A stretch of 64,000 nucleotides of DNA from Streptomyces clavuligerus (GTDB lineage Bacteria; Actinomycetota; Actinomycetes; Streptomycetales; Streptomycetaceae). The DNA is taken from assembly GCF_005519465.1 (NCBI RefSeq), contig NZ_CP027858.1, positions 2,170,001 through 2,234,000 on the forward strand, written 5' to 3'. The notes beneath the pieces were generated by a model that saw only the letters and a program-made list of their open reading frames with translations, had not been told where the DNA came from and did no database searches. The translations under genes were made by a program, and so were the position numbers. Below, piece after piece: positions 9,661 to 17,743 of the stretch. Position 1 is the stretch's first letter; each line of letters opens with the position of its first letter.

Positions 9661-9707
9661 GGCGCGGGGCCCGGGGTGTGCGCCGTGCACGCCCCGGGCC
9701 CCGCGCC
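9661..9707. terminator. bidirectional terminator, fumB / SGNH hydrolase
   Basis: GGCGCGGGGCCCGGGG at 9661-9676 pairs with its complement at 9692-9707 (16 bp, 15-nt loop) between two convergent genes. Confidence 0.8.
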
Positions 9708-9725
9708 GTCCGCCCCCGCCCGCGC

Positions 9726-11270
9726 TCAGACGAAGCGCTGGTTCGCCGCCCCCGAGCAGGGCTGGAGCCGCAGCGCGTCCCGGGCGGAGGCGTGGGTGAG
9801 GCACAGCCCCCGGGCCGCGTCGGGCCGGATGGTGCCCGCGTCCCGGACGAAGCGCTGGTTGGGGCTGCCGGAGCAGTCCCACACCACCAGGGCGGCCCCG
9901 GCCCGGTAGTCGCTCCGGGGCACGTCGAGACAGCGGTCCTGGGTCAGCTCGGTGTGGAGGGAACCGCTCGCCGGGTCCTGCCACCAGCCCTGGTTCCGCC
10001 CGCCGTGGCAGTCCCAGCCGAGGACGGCCGTGCCGTTGCGGGTGACGGAGGCGTCGACGTCGGCGCAGCTCCCGGTCGCCGCGTTGCGCAGCGGTCGGTA
10101 GAGGTCGTCCCAGGCGCCCGCCCGCAGCACCGGACGGCCGTCGGAGCCGGCCTCGGCGCAGCTCGCCTCGCGCAGCGAGGAGGCGTGGAGCTGGGTCAGA
10201 CAGGAGGCGAAGGCCGCGTGGCCCCGGGCGTTGGGGTGGAAGGACTGGCGGACGGAGTTGGAGTCCGGCGGGAAGTGGCCCAGGTCGATGTAGAGGCCGC
10301 GGACCCAGGCGTCCTCCGTGCAGACCTCATGGCCCTGGAACAGCCGTGAGTTGTCGAGATAGACCGCGCCGGTGGAACGGGCGGCCTCGCGCATGCCGCG
10401 CTGGAAGGCGGGCACGGCGGTGTTGCGGCCCCAGACGGTGTCGGAGTCGTAGCCCATGCCGCCGCAGATCAGTTTGCCGGGGAACTTCGGGTTGTCGCGG
10501 AAGTCGGGTCCGATGGGGCTGGGGTAGCCCATGACGACGAGTTTGTAGTCGCCGTCGGCGTACCCGGCGTTCCGCATGACGGTGCGCAGATCGCGGACGG
10601 TGGACTCGACCTTGGGGACGAGCCGGTCGACGCGGGCCTGCCAGCCGGGGGCGTACTTGGGCTCGCAGGGGCCCTGGAGGGTGACGAAGCGGACCACGCA
10701 GTCGGTCATGACCGGGCCGAACTGGAGGTCGTCGTTGGCCCCGGCGACGAGGAGCACCATCCTGATGCGGGTGTTGCGGGCCTTGATGGCGAGGCTGTCG
10801 CTCTGGACGAGCTCGTCGGCGTACTGCCGGTCGCCGCCGATCTTGATGTTGCCGGTGTACGCGCCGGAGCAGGAGACGTTGTAGGTCACGTCGGCGGCGA
10901 TGCCCGTGCGGTGGATGGCCGCGTCCGGGGAGCGGTGGCACCAGTTGTCGGGGCCGTCGGTGCCGGGTTCGTAGGTGCCGACGCCCTCGCCGGATATCTC
11001 GCTGTCGCCGAGTGAGATGAGCCCCGTCTTCCGTTCGGCGAAGGGGCGTTCGGCGGGGCTGCCGTAGAGCCGGACCGCCTCCGCCGCACGGATGGCCTCC
11101 AGCTCGGGCGTCAGCGGTAACGCGGCGGGACGGGGCGCACCGGACGAGGCGGCTGGGGGCGCCTCGCCCGCGAGGGCCGCGGCGGGGGCCGTCAGCCCCA
11201 GCAGCCCCGCGGTCAGGGCCCCGGCGGCAACGGCCGCCAGGGCGCGGAATCGGTTCCGGGTGGGTGTCAT
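9726..11270 (-). CDS. secreted SGNH/GDSL hydrolase with C-terminal ricin-type lectin domain
   Basis: A 514-residue secreted protein. A signal peptide occupies about residues 1-35 (basic MTPTRNRFR, hydrophobic core, cut near ALAGEA). The SGNH domain has the nucleophile block ISLGDSEISGEG, the block-III GANDD (Asn) and the C-terminal SFHPNARGH with the catalytic His. From about residue 395 a beta-trefoil carries three lectin repeats with NQGW/NQRF signatures and paired cysteines (SCADVD, RCLDVP, LCLTHA). The protein is probably an esterase or lipase targeted to carbohydrate. GGAGG precedes the ATG. It is divergent from fumC. The GDSEIS variant replaces the common GDSYSS. Confidence 0.9.
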   Translation of the reverse strand: MTPTRNRFRALAAVAAGALTAGLLGLTAPAAALAGEAPPAASSGAPRPAALPLTPELEAIRAAEAVRLYGSPAERPFAERKTGLISLGDSEISGEGVGTYEPGTDGPDNWCHRSPDAAIHRTGIAADVTYNVSCSGAYTGNIKIGGDRQYADELVQSDSLAIKARNTRIRMVLLVAGANDDLQFGPVMTDCVVRFVTLQGPCEPKYAPGWQARVDRLVPKVESTVRDLRTVMRNAGYADGDYKLVVMGYPSPIGPDFRDNPKFPGKLICGGMGYDSDTVWGRNTAVPAFQRGMREAARSTGAVYLDNSRLFQGHEVCTEDAWVRGLYIDLGHFPPDSNSVRQSFHPNARGHAAFASCLTQLHASSLREASCAEAGSDGRPVLRAGAWDDLYRPLRNAATGSCADVDASVTRNGTAVLGWDCHGGRNQGWWQDPASGSLHTELTQDRCLDVPRSDYRAGAALVVWDCSGSPNQRFVRDAGTIRPDAARGLCLTHASARDALRLQPCSGAANQRFV

Positions 11271-11421
11271 GGCGCCTCCGCGATATTCGGTTACCCCAGG
11301 TATTTACTGATGGGGAGCGCCAGAAGGGAAGAGCGCGGCAGGGAATAGCGCGCACCCGACCGGTGCTCCTGTGGGCACGGGCCCGGTGGCTCGTCGAACC
11401 AGCGTGGGAGGAAGCGAAGCG

Positions 11422-12942
11422 ATGAGCGAGACCGGCGACAGGCCCCACCACGGCACCCGGGGCACCGACGGCACGGGGACCACCGGAGCCACTGGCGGCA
11501 CGGGGACCACCGGAGGTACCGGAAGCACCGGGGCCGCCGGCGGCGCGCCCGCGACCCGGGTGGAGCACGACTCCATGGGCGAGGTCCGCGTACCGGCCCA
11601 CGCCAAGTGGCGGGCGCAGACCCAGCGCGCCGTGGAGAACTTCCCCCTCTCCGGGCAGCGGCTGGAACGCGCGCACATCGCCGCGCTGGCCCGGATCAAG
11701 GGCGCGGCGGCCCGGGTCAACGCGGAGCTGGGCGTGATCGACCGGGAGACGGCGGACGCGATCGCCGCCGCGGCGGACGAGGTGGCCGAGGGCCGCTGGG
11801 ACGAGCACTTCCCGGTGGATGTCTTCCAGACCGGGTCGGGCACCTCGTCCAACATGAACGCGAACGAGGTCCTGGCGACGCTGGCGAGCGAGCGGCTGGG
11901 CCGCCCCGTCCACCCGAACGACCAGGTCAACGCCTCGCAGTCCTCGAACGACGTCTTCCCGTCCTCCATCCACATCGCCGCGACCGCCGCCGTGACGGGC
12001 GATCTGATCCCGGCGCTGGAGCATCTGTCGGCCGCGCTGGAGCGCAAGTCCATCGAGTTCGCGGATGTCGTCAAAGCGGGGCGTACCCATCTCATGGATG
12101 CCACACCGGTCACTCTTGGACAGGAGTTCGGCGGCTACGCGGCCCAGGTGCGCCACGGCGTCGAACGGCTGGAGGCGGCCCTGCCCCGGCTCGCCGAACT
12201 GCCGCTCGGGGGCACGGCCGTCGGTACCGGGATCAACACCCCGCCCGGCTTCTCCGCCGCCGTGATCGCCGAGGTCGCCCGCGCCACCGGGCTGCCGCTG
12301 ACCGAGGCCCGCGACCACTTCGAGGCGCAGGGCGCCCGGGACGCCCTGGTGGAGACCTCGGGCCAGCTCCGGGTGGTCGCCGTGTCGCTCACCAAGATCT
12401 GCAACGATCTGCGCTGGATGGCGAGCGGTCCGCGCACCGGGCTCGCCGAGATCCACCTCCCCGACCTCCAGCCGGGCTCGTCCATCATGCCGGGCAAGGT
12501 CAACCCGGTGGTCCCCGAGGCCGTGCTGATGGTGGCCGCGCAGGTCACCGGGAACGACACGACGGTCGCGGTCGCCGGTGCCGCCGGGAACTTCGAGCTG
12601 AACGTGATGCTCCCGGTGATGGCGAAGAACGTCCTCGAATCCGTGCGGCTGCTCGCGAACGCCGCCCGGCTGCTGGCCGACCGCACGGTGGACGGCATCC
12701 GCGCCGACGCCGAACGGGCCCGCGAGTACGCCGAGTCCTCGCCCTCGGTCGTCACCCCGCTGAACCGGTACATCGGGTACGAGGAGGCGGCGCGGATCGC
12801 CAAGCGGGCGCTGGCCGGGCGGGTGACGATCCGGGAGGCCGTCCTGGAGTCCGAGGCGGTCCGGCGGCGCATCGCCGACGGCGAACTGACCCGGGAGGAG
12901 CTGGAGGAGGCGCTGGACGTCCTCCGTATGACCCGCCCGTGA
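11422..12942 (+). CDS. fumC: class II fumarate hydratase FumC
   Basis: A 506-residue cofactor-independent fumarase of the aspartase/fumarase superfamily. The core starts at about residue 48 ([20 protein letters not shown]), with [26 protein letters not shown] (catalytic-site loop), [19 protein letters not shown] and the superfamily signature [12 protein letters not shown]. The first 47 residues are an unusual Gly/Thr-rich low-complexity tract not needed for the fold; without it the length matches the usual 460. The ATG at 11422 follows GGAGGAAGCGAAGCG. It sits next to DUF402 and close to the class I fumarase gene, as in other streptomycetes from memory. Confidence 0.93.
   Translation: MSETGDRPHHGTRGTDGTGTTGATGGTGTTGGTGSTGAAGGAPATRVEHDSMGEVRVPAHAKWRAQTQRAVENFPLSGQRLERAHIAALARIKGAAARVNAELGVIDRETADAIAAAADEVAEGRWDEHFPVDVFQTGSGTSSNMNANEVLATLASERLGRPVHPNDQVNASQSSNDVFPSSIHIAATAAVTGDLIPALEHLSAALERKSIEFADVVKAGRTHLMDATPVTLGQEFGGYAAQVRHGVERLEAALPRLAELPLGGTAVGTGINTPPGFSAAVIAEVARATGLPLTEARDHFEAQGARDALVETSGQLRVVAVSLTKICNDLRWMASGPRTGLAEIHLPDLQPGSSIMPGKVNPVVPEAVLMVAAQVTGNDTTVAVAGAAGNFELNVMLPVMAKNVLESVRLLANAARLLADRTVDGIRADAERAREYAESSPSVVTPLNRYIGYEEAARIAKRALAGRVTIREAVLESEAVRRRIADGELTREELEEALDVLRMTRP
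11458..11545 (+). repeat. short tandem repeats encoding a Gly/Thr tract in FumC
   Basis: Degenerate 6-9 bp units of the GGCACC/ACCGGA type; the 18-mer GGCACGGGGACCACCGGA occurs twice. It encodes alternating Gly-Thr-Gly residues (about positions 11-42 of FumC). Confidence 0.7.
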
Positions 12943-13071
12943 ACGCCGCCCACCGCGCCCGTGAACGGTGCCCGTACACCGCGCCCCCGCCCCGCGCCCA
13001 GGGGCGGCGCGCATGAACGGCGCGCGGGCGCACGGGCGCACGGCATCGGTGCGCGGGCGGAGCCGTCCTCC

Positions 13072-13077
13072 TAAAAT
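13072..13077 (+). promoter_or_regulatory. -10 box of a probable leaderless DUF402 promoter
   Basis: TAAAAT ends 6 nt before the ATG at 13084, with no Shine-Dalgarno between them. It is the best -10 match in the surrounding GC-rich sequence. Confidence 0.55.
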
Positions 13078-13083
13078 CTGCTC

Positions 13084-13764
13084 ATGACAGGCACGGATCG
13101 CTTTCAGCGCTGGGCCCCCGGGGACCACATCCTCTGGCGCTATCGGGGGCACTCCCAGGACCCGTCGGGACGGGACCGGGTGGACATCTGCCGTCCGGTG
13201 ACCGTCGTCCAGGACACCGCGGCGATACTCGCGGTCTGGATGGCACCGGGCACCGAGTGCGTCAAACCGGTGCTGGCCGACGGCACCCCGGTGCACCAGC
13301 AGCCGCTCGCCACCCGCTACACCGCCCCGCGCACCGTGATGCGCGACCGCTGGTTCGGCTCGGGGGTGCTCAAGCTGGCCCGGCCCGGCGAGCCCTGGTC
13401 GGTCTGGCTGTTCTGGGACTCCGGCTGGGCCTTCCGGAGCTGGTACGTCAACCTGGAGGAGCCACGCACCCGATGGGCTGGCGGAATCGACTCCGAGGAT
13501 CATTTTCTGGACATCTCGGTCTACCCCGACCGCAGCTGGCTCTGGCGGGACGAGGACGAGTTCGCCGAGGCCCAGCGGGCGGGGCTGATGAGCCCGGAGA
13601 AGGCCCGCCGGGTCCGGGCGGCCGGTGCCGCCGCCGTCGAGGTCATCACGGCGTGGGGACCGCCGTTCGCGGACGGCTGGGAACACTGGCGGCCCGATCC
13701 CCGGTGGCGGGTTCCGGAGCTGCCGGCCGACTGGGGCAGTGTTCCGGCGCGGCTGGCCTCGTGA
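13084..13764 (+). CDS. DUF402 domain protein (nucleoside tri/diphosphate phosphatase-like)
   Basis: A 226-residue protein with the DUF402 fold. Characteristic pieces are WAPGDHILWRYRG, the Trp-rich block LFWDSGWAFRSWYVNLEEP (about 116-134), and the acidic metal-binding strand DHFLDISVYPDRSWLWRDEDEF. Some family members hydrolyse nucleoside diphosphates or triphosphates and others bind RNA; the substrate here is unknown. The start is at the ATG directly after a TAAAAT box, so the message is probably leaderless. It lies between fumC and the SpoIIE-type phosphatase, the same strand for all three. Confidence 0.82.
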   Translation: MTGTDRFQRWAPGDHILWRYRGHSQDPSGRDRVDICRPVTVVQDTAAILAVWMAPGTECVKPVLADGTPVHQQPLATRYTAPRTVMRDRWFGSGVLKLARPGEPWSVWLFWDSGWAFRSWYVNLEEPRTRWAGGIDSEDHFLDISVYPDRSWLWRDEDEFAEAQRAGLMSPEKARRVRAAGAAAVEVITAWGPPFADGWEHWRPDPRWRVPELPADWGSVPARLAS

Positions 13765-14098
13765 CCTCCGGGACCGCGCGCGGCGCCTGCCGGGGAGGGT
13801 GCAAGATGTCCGACTCCTGTGCGGGAACCCGCTCCGGTGCCCAGGGCGCCATGAGACTCTTGATACGCCCCCTGGGGGCAAACGTAGGATCGTCGTCCGC
13901 AGGGCTGCGCCGCCCGGCAGGTGTGCGGTAACCATGGAGCGCAGCACCGGACCTGACAGCACGTCATCATGAGTCACATCGAGGGGGTGGAGCCGTGCCG
14001 GATGCCCGCCACCCCGCCGACGCCGCCCCAGGAGCGGGTATACCGCCTCACGAGGCGTTTGCATCGCACCACCGGCCCAGACGGACGGAAGCCCACGC
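13765..14098 (+). other. 334-bp gap upstream of the SpoIIE-type phosphatase
   Basis: I see no convincing gene here. It contains a promoter (13860-13890) with a palindrome between its hexamers, then a leader of about 200 nt before the GTG at 14099. Confidence 0.6.
13860..13890 (+). promoter_or_regulatory. promoter with internal palindrome
   Basis: TTGATA at 13860-13865 and TAGGAT at 13885-13890 are 19 nt apart, a plausible housekeeping promoter. GCCCCC-T-GGGGGC at 13867-13879 is a perfect palindrome lying between them, so a bound repressor would occlude the promoter. Confidence 0.5.
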
Positions 14099-15979
14099 GT
14101 GACGGAGCAGCCCACCTCCCACGAAGGCCGGCAGCCCTTGGCTGCCCGGCCGCAGGAACGCGCCCGGCCGCGCGCCGAGTCGGCCGGAGCCACGGCCGCC
14201 GTGCCCGGCCCCGCCGTCCCCACGCCCGGCGGGCCACCGCAGGACCTCCAGGACCTCGCGGTGGCGGCCCGGCGGGAAGGGGACCGGCTGCGTTTCGTCG
14301 GCGCCGCGACCCGCCGGATCGCCCGCGGTATAGATCTGGACGAGATCGTGCTGGGGCTGTGCCGGGCGACCGTGCCCACGTTCTCGGACGCGATCCTCGT
14401 CTATCTCCGCGATCCGCTGCCGGTGGGCGATGAACGCCCGGTGGCCCCGTTCGTCCTGCGGCTGCGGCGGACGGACCGGCTGCGTTTAGCTGAGGACGTG
14501 GTCGACTTCGGGGCGGCCGTGACACCGGTGACCGTCGCCGACCCGCACTACGACCTCACCCCGGCGTCCGACCTGTGCGAGGTGCGCTCCGGCGGGGCCC
14601 TGTCGGAGGTGCTGCGCGGGGTGCGTCCGGTCTTCGGCGACTCGGCCGCGGCCCGGGCCGCGCTGCCCGAGCTGCTGGGTGCCGACCGCAGTGTGCCCGC
14701 GGGCCATCGCGCGATCCTGGCCCCGCTGCGCGGACGGCGCCGGGTGATCGGCGCCGCCGTCTTCCTGCGCCGTCCGGACCGTCCCGCCTTCGAGCCGAAC
14801 GATCTGCTGGTGGCGGCCCAGCTCGCCACGCACACCGCGCTCGGTATCGACAAGGCGGTGCTGTACGGCCGGGAGGCGTACATCGCGGACGAGCTCCAGC
14901 GCACGATGCTGCCGGACTCGCTGCCGCAGCCGACCGGGGTACGGCTGGCCTCGCGCTATCTGCCCGCGGCGGAGACGGCCCGGGTGGGCGGCGACTGGTA
15001 CGACGCGATCCCGCTGCCCGGCAGCCGGGTCGCGCTGGTCGTGGGCGATGTCATGGGGCACTCGATGACCTCGGCCGCGATCATGGGCCAGCTCCGGACG
15101 ACGGCGCAGACCCTGGCCGGTCTCGATCTGCCGCCGCAGGAGGTGCTGCACCACCTGGACGAGCAGGCGCAGCGGCTGGGCCAGGACCGGATGGCGACCT
15201 GTCTGTACGCGGTCTACGACCCGGTCTCGCACCGGATCACGATCGCGAACGCGGGCCATCCGCCGCCGGTGCTGCTCCATCTGGGTGGCCGGGCCGAGGT
15301 GCTGCGGGTCCCGCCCGGGGCGCCCATCGGCGTCGGCGGGGTGGACTTCGAGGCCGTGGAGCTGGACGCCCCGGCGGGCGGCACCCTGCTGCTGTACACG
15401 GACGGTCTGGTCGAGTCCCGGCTGCGGGACGTGTGGACCGGGATCGAGCAGTTGCGGGAGCGTCTGGAGACCACGGCCCAGCTCACCGGGCCCGATCACT
15501 CCCCGCCGCTGGAAGCGCTCTGCGACGATGTGCTCGACATGCTCGGCCCGGGCGACCGGGACGACGACATCGCCCTGCTCGCGGCCCGTTTCGACGGGAT
15601 CGCGCCCAGCGATGTCGCCTACTGGTTCCTCGAACCGGAGGACGCGGCCCCGGGCCGGGCCCGGCGGCTGGCCCGCAGGGCGCTGGAGCGGTGGCATCTG
15701 GAGGAGCTGAGCGACGCGGTGGAGCTGCTGGTCAGCGAGGTGGTGACCAACGCGGTCCGATACGCGGAACGGCCGGTGATGCTGCGGCTGCTCCGCACGG
15801 ACGTGCTGCGCTGCGAGGTCGGCGACGACTCCCCGCAGCTCCCCCGGCAGCGCAAGGCCCGGGAGACGGACGAGGGCGGACGCGGTCTCTTCCTGGTGAA
15901 CCGGCTGGCCCGGCGGTGGGGCGCGACCCGGCTCTCCAGCGGCAAGGTCGTCTGGTTCGAGCTGCCGACCCGGCCCTAG
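14099..15979 (+). CDS. SpoIIE-type PP2C phosphatase with GAF and anti-sigma-type ATPase domains (TTA codon)
   Basis: A 626-residue cytoplasmic regulator. After a Pro/Ala-rich start it has a GAF-like sensor region (about 45-255), a SpoIIE/PP2C phosphatase (about 265-480: ELQRTMLPDSLPQ, GGDWYDAIPL, VVGDVMGHSM, TLLLYTDGLVESR, RDDDIALLAARF) and a C-terminal HATPase_c domain (about 500-626: LVSEVVTNAVRYA, GRGLFLVNRLARRWG). Such proteins set sigma-factor partner switching by dephosphorylating anti-anti-sigma factors and phosphorylating them through the kinase domain. The start is GTG. Codon 130 (14486-14488) is TTA, read only by the bldA tRNA in Streptomyces, implying developmental control of translation. 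Confidence 0.9.
   Translation: MTEQPTSHEGRQPLAARPQERARPRAESAGATAAVPGPAVPTPGGPPQDLQDLAVAARREGDRLRFVGAATRRIARGIDLDEIVLGLCRATVPTFSDAILVYLRDPLPVGDERPVAPFVLRLRRTDRLRLAEDVVDFGAAVTPVTVADPHYDLTPASDLCEVRSGGALSEVLRGVRPVFGDSAAARAALPELLGADRSVPAGHRAILAPLRGRRRVIGAAVFLRRPDRPAFEPNDLLVAAQLATHTALGIDKAVLYGREAYIADELQRTMLPDSLPQPTGVRLASRYLPAAETARVGGDWYDAIPLPGSRVALVVGDVMGHSMTSAAIMGQLRTTAQTLAGLDLPPQEVLHHLDEQAQRLGQDRMATCLYAVYDPVSHRITIANAGHPPPVLLHLGGRAEVLRVPPGAPIGVGGVDFEAVELDAPAGGTLLLYTDGLVESRLRDVWTGIEQLRERLETTAQLTGPDHSPPLEALCDDVLDMLGPGDRDDDIALLAARFDGIAPSDVAYWFLEPEDAAPGRARRLARRALERWHLEELSDAVELLVSEVVTNAVRYAERPVMLRLLRTDVLRCEVGDDSPQLPRQRKARETDEGGRGLFLVNRLARRWGATRLSSGKVVWFELPTRP
14486..14488 (+). other. TTA (bldA-dependent) leucine codon
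   Basis: In frame with the GTG at 14099 this reads CTG CGT TTA GCT GAG. TTA codons are very rare in Streptomyces and mark genes dependent on the developmentally controlled bldA leucyl-tRNA. It is the only in-frame TTA I noticed in this window. Confidence 0.85.
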
Positions 15980-16013
15980 CCTCCCGGCCGACCGGCCGGG
16001 AGCGGAGTTGTCG

Positions 16014-16050
16014 ACGGGGCGCGCGGCCCACAGCGGGCCGCGCGCCCCGT
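16014..16050 (+). terminator. terminator after the SpoIIE-type gene
   Basis: A perfect 16-bp stem (16014-16029 with 16035-16050, loop ACAGC), 35 nt after the stop codon. Confidence 0.8.
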
Positions 16051-16069
16051 CGCGTTCCCTCTCTCCACC

Positions 16070-16213
16070 GAGCCAAAACCACCTATAAAGATTCATTCAG
16101 CCCGGGGTATATGCACAGCGGGGCAAATGTTGCCGACCCTGTGTCGGCGGAGTTGACTGGGGTACGCGCGACCCACAGCGAACCACCCTCGACCCATGGA
16201 CGGGAGGACGCTC
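16070..16213 (+). promoter_or_regulatory. catalase promoter region
   Basis: It is AT-rich compared with its surroundings at 16073-16130 (CCTATAAAGATTCATTCAG, then GGTATATGCA). A TTGACT at 16153-16158 is a -35 candidate. No clear Fur/PerR-type (CatR) box could be defined by eye. Confidence 0.35.
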
Positions 16214-17677
16214 GTGACCGAGTCATCCCGCAAGGTTCCGTACACGACCGACAACGCCGGGATTCCGGTGGAGAGCGACGCGCATTCGCTCACGGTCAGT
16301 CCCGACGGGCCGGTACTGCTCCACGACCACTATCTGATCGAGAAGATGGCCCAGTTCAACCGGGAACGGGTCCCCGAGCGGGTGGTGCACGCCAAGGGAG
16401 CGGGCGCCTACGGCTTCTTCGAGGTCACCGCCGATGTGAGCCAGTACACCAAGGCCGTCGTCTTCCAGCCGGGCACCCGCACCGAGATGCTGGCCCGCTT
16501 CTCGACGGTCGCCGGTGAACAGGGCTCCCCCGACACCTGGCGCGACCCCCGCGGCTTCGCCCTGAAGTTCTACACCGAGCTGGGCAACTACGACATGGTC
16601 GGCAACAACACGCCGGTCTTCTTCGTCCGGGACGCCCAGAAGTTCCAGGACTTCATCCACTCGCAGAAGCGCCACCCGGCGACCGGGCTGCGCGACAACG
16701 ACATGCAGTGGGACTTCTGGACCCTCTCGCCGGAGACCGCCCACCAGGTCGCCTGGCTGATGGGCGACCGCGGCATCCCCAAGTCGTACCGGTTCATGAA
16801 CGGCTACAGCTCGCACACCTATCTGTGGGTGAACGGCGGCGGCGAGCGGTTCTGGGTGAAGTACCACTTCAAGACCGATCAGGGCGTCGACTTCCTCACC
16901 CAGGCGGAGGCGGACGACCTCGCCGGGCGGGACGGGGATCTGCACCGCCGGGACCTGCACGGGGCGATCGCGTCCGGCGACGCGCCGAGCTGGACGCTGA
17001 AGGTGCAGATCATGCCCTTCGACGACGCCCCGGACTACCGCTTCAACCCCTTCGATCTGACCAAGGTGTGGCCGCACGGCGACTACCCGCTGATCGAGGT
17101 GGGGCGGATGACGCTGAACAAGAACCCGGAGGACTACTTCGTCCATATCGAGCAGGCGGCGTTCGAGCCCTCGAACCTGATCCCGGGTATCGGGCCCTCG
17201 CCGGACAAGATGCTGCTCGGCCGGCTCTTCTCCTACCCGGACACCCACCGGTACCGGATCGGACCCAACTACGCCCAGCTCCCGCCGAACCGTCCGCGCT
17301 CGGCCGTGAACTCGTACGCCAAGGACGGGCCGATGCGGTACGCGCCCGCGAACACCGCGATGCCGTACGCGCCCAACTCCTACGGCGGCCCGGCGGCCGA
17401 TGTGTCGGTCTCCGGCGAGCCGGCGAGCTGGTACAGCGCGGGCGAGATGGTGCGGGAGGCGTACACGCTGCACGCGGAGGACGACGACTGGGGCCAGGCG
17501 GGCACGCTGGTGCGGACGGTCCTGGACGACGCGGCCCGGGAACGGCTGGTGTCCAATGTCGCCGGCCATCTCCAGCAGGGCGTCTCCCCGCCGGTGCGGG
17601 AGCGGGCGTTCCAGTACTGGCGGAACATCGACCAGGACATCGGCGACCGGATCGCCAAGCAGGTCAACGGCGGCTGA
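16214..17677 (+). CDS. monofunctional haem catalase
   Basis: A 487-residue small-subunit (clade 3 type) catalase converting hydrogen peroxide to water and oxygen. It shows the distal His in [33 protein letters not shown], the distal Asn in [22 protein letters not shown] and the proximal haem-ligand signature [14 protein letters not shown] with its Tyr. The GTG at 16214 is chosen because GGGAGGACG at 16202-16210 is well placed; a further in-frame ATG at 16196 lacks this. The nearest peroxide regulator gene is oxyR about 10 kb away; no catR-like gene adjoins. It is convergent with the PBP gene. Confidence 0.95.
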   Translation: MTESSRKVPYTTDNAGIPVESDAHSLTVSPDGPVLLHDHYLIEKMAQFNRERVPERVVHAKGAGAYGFFEVTADVSQYTKAVVFQPGTRTEMLARFSTVAGEQGSPDTWRDPRGFALKFYTELGNYDMVGNNTPVFFVRDAQKFQDFIHSQKRHPATGLRDNDMQWDFWTLSPETAHQVAWLMGDRGIPKSYRFMNGYSSHTYLWVNGGGERFWVKYHFKTDQGVDFLTQAEADDLAGRDGDLHRRDLHGAIASGDAPSWTLKVQIMPFDDAPDYRFNPFDLTKVWPHGDYPLIEVGRMTLNKNPEDYFVHIEQAAFEPSNLIPGIGPSPDKMLLGRLFSYPDTHRYRIGPNYAQLPPNRPRSAVNSYAKDGPMRYAPANTAMPYAPNSYGGPAADVSVSGEPASWYSAGEMVREAYTLHAEDDDWGQAGTLVRTVLDDAARERLVSNVAGHLQQGVSPPVRERAFQYWRNIDQDIGDRIAKQVNGG

Positions 17678-17706
17678 CCGGGAGACCACCCGGTCCGGAA
17701 AGGGGT

Positions 17707-17738
17707 GCGGGCCCCGGGGAGATCTCCCCGGGGCCCGC
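17707..17738. terminator. bidirectional terminator, catalase / PBP
   Basis: A 32-bp fully self-complementary sequence centred on GATC (17721-17724), between convergent genes. Confidence 0.85.
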
Positions 17739-17743
17739 GGCCG

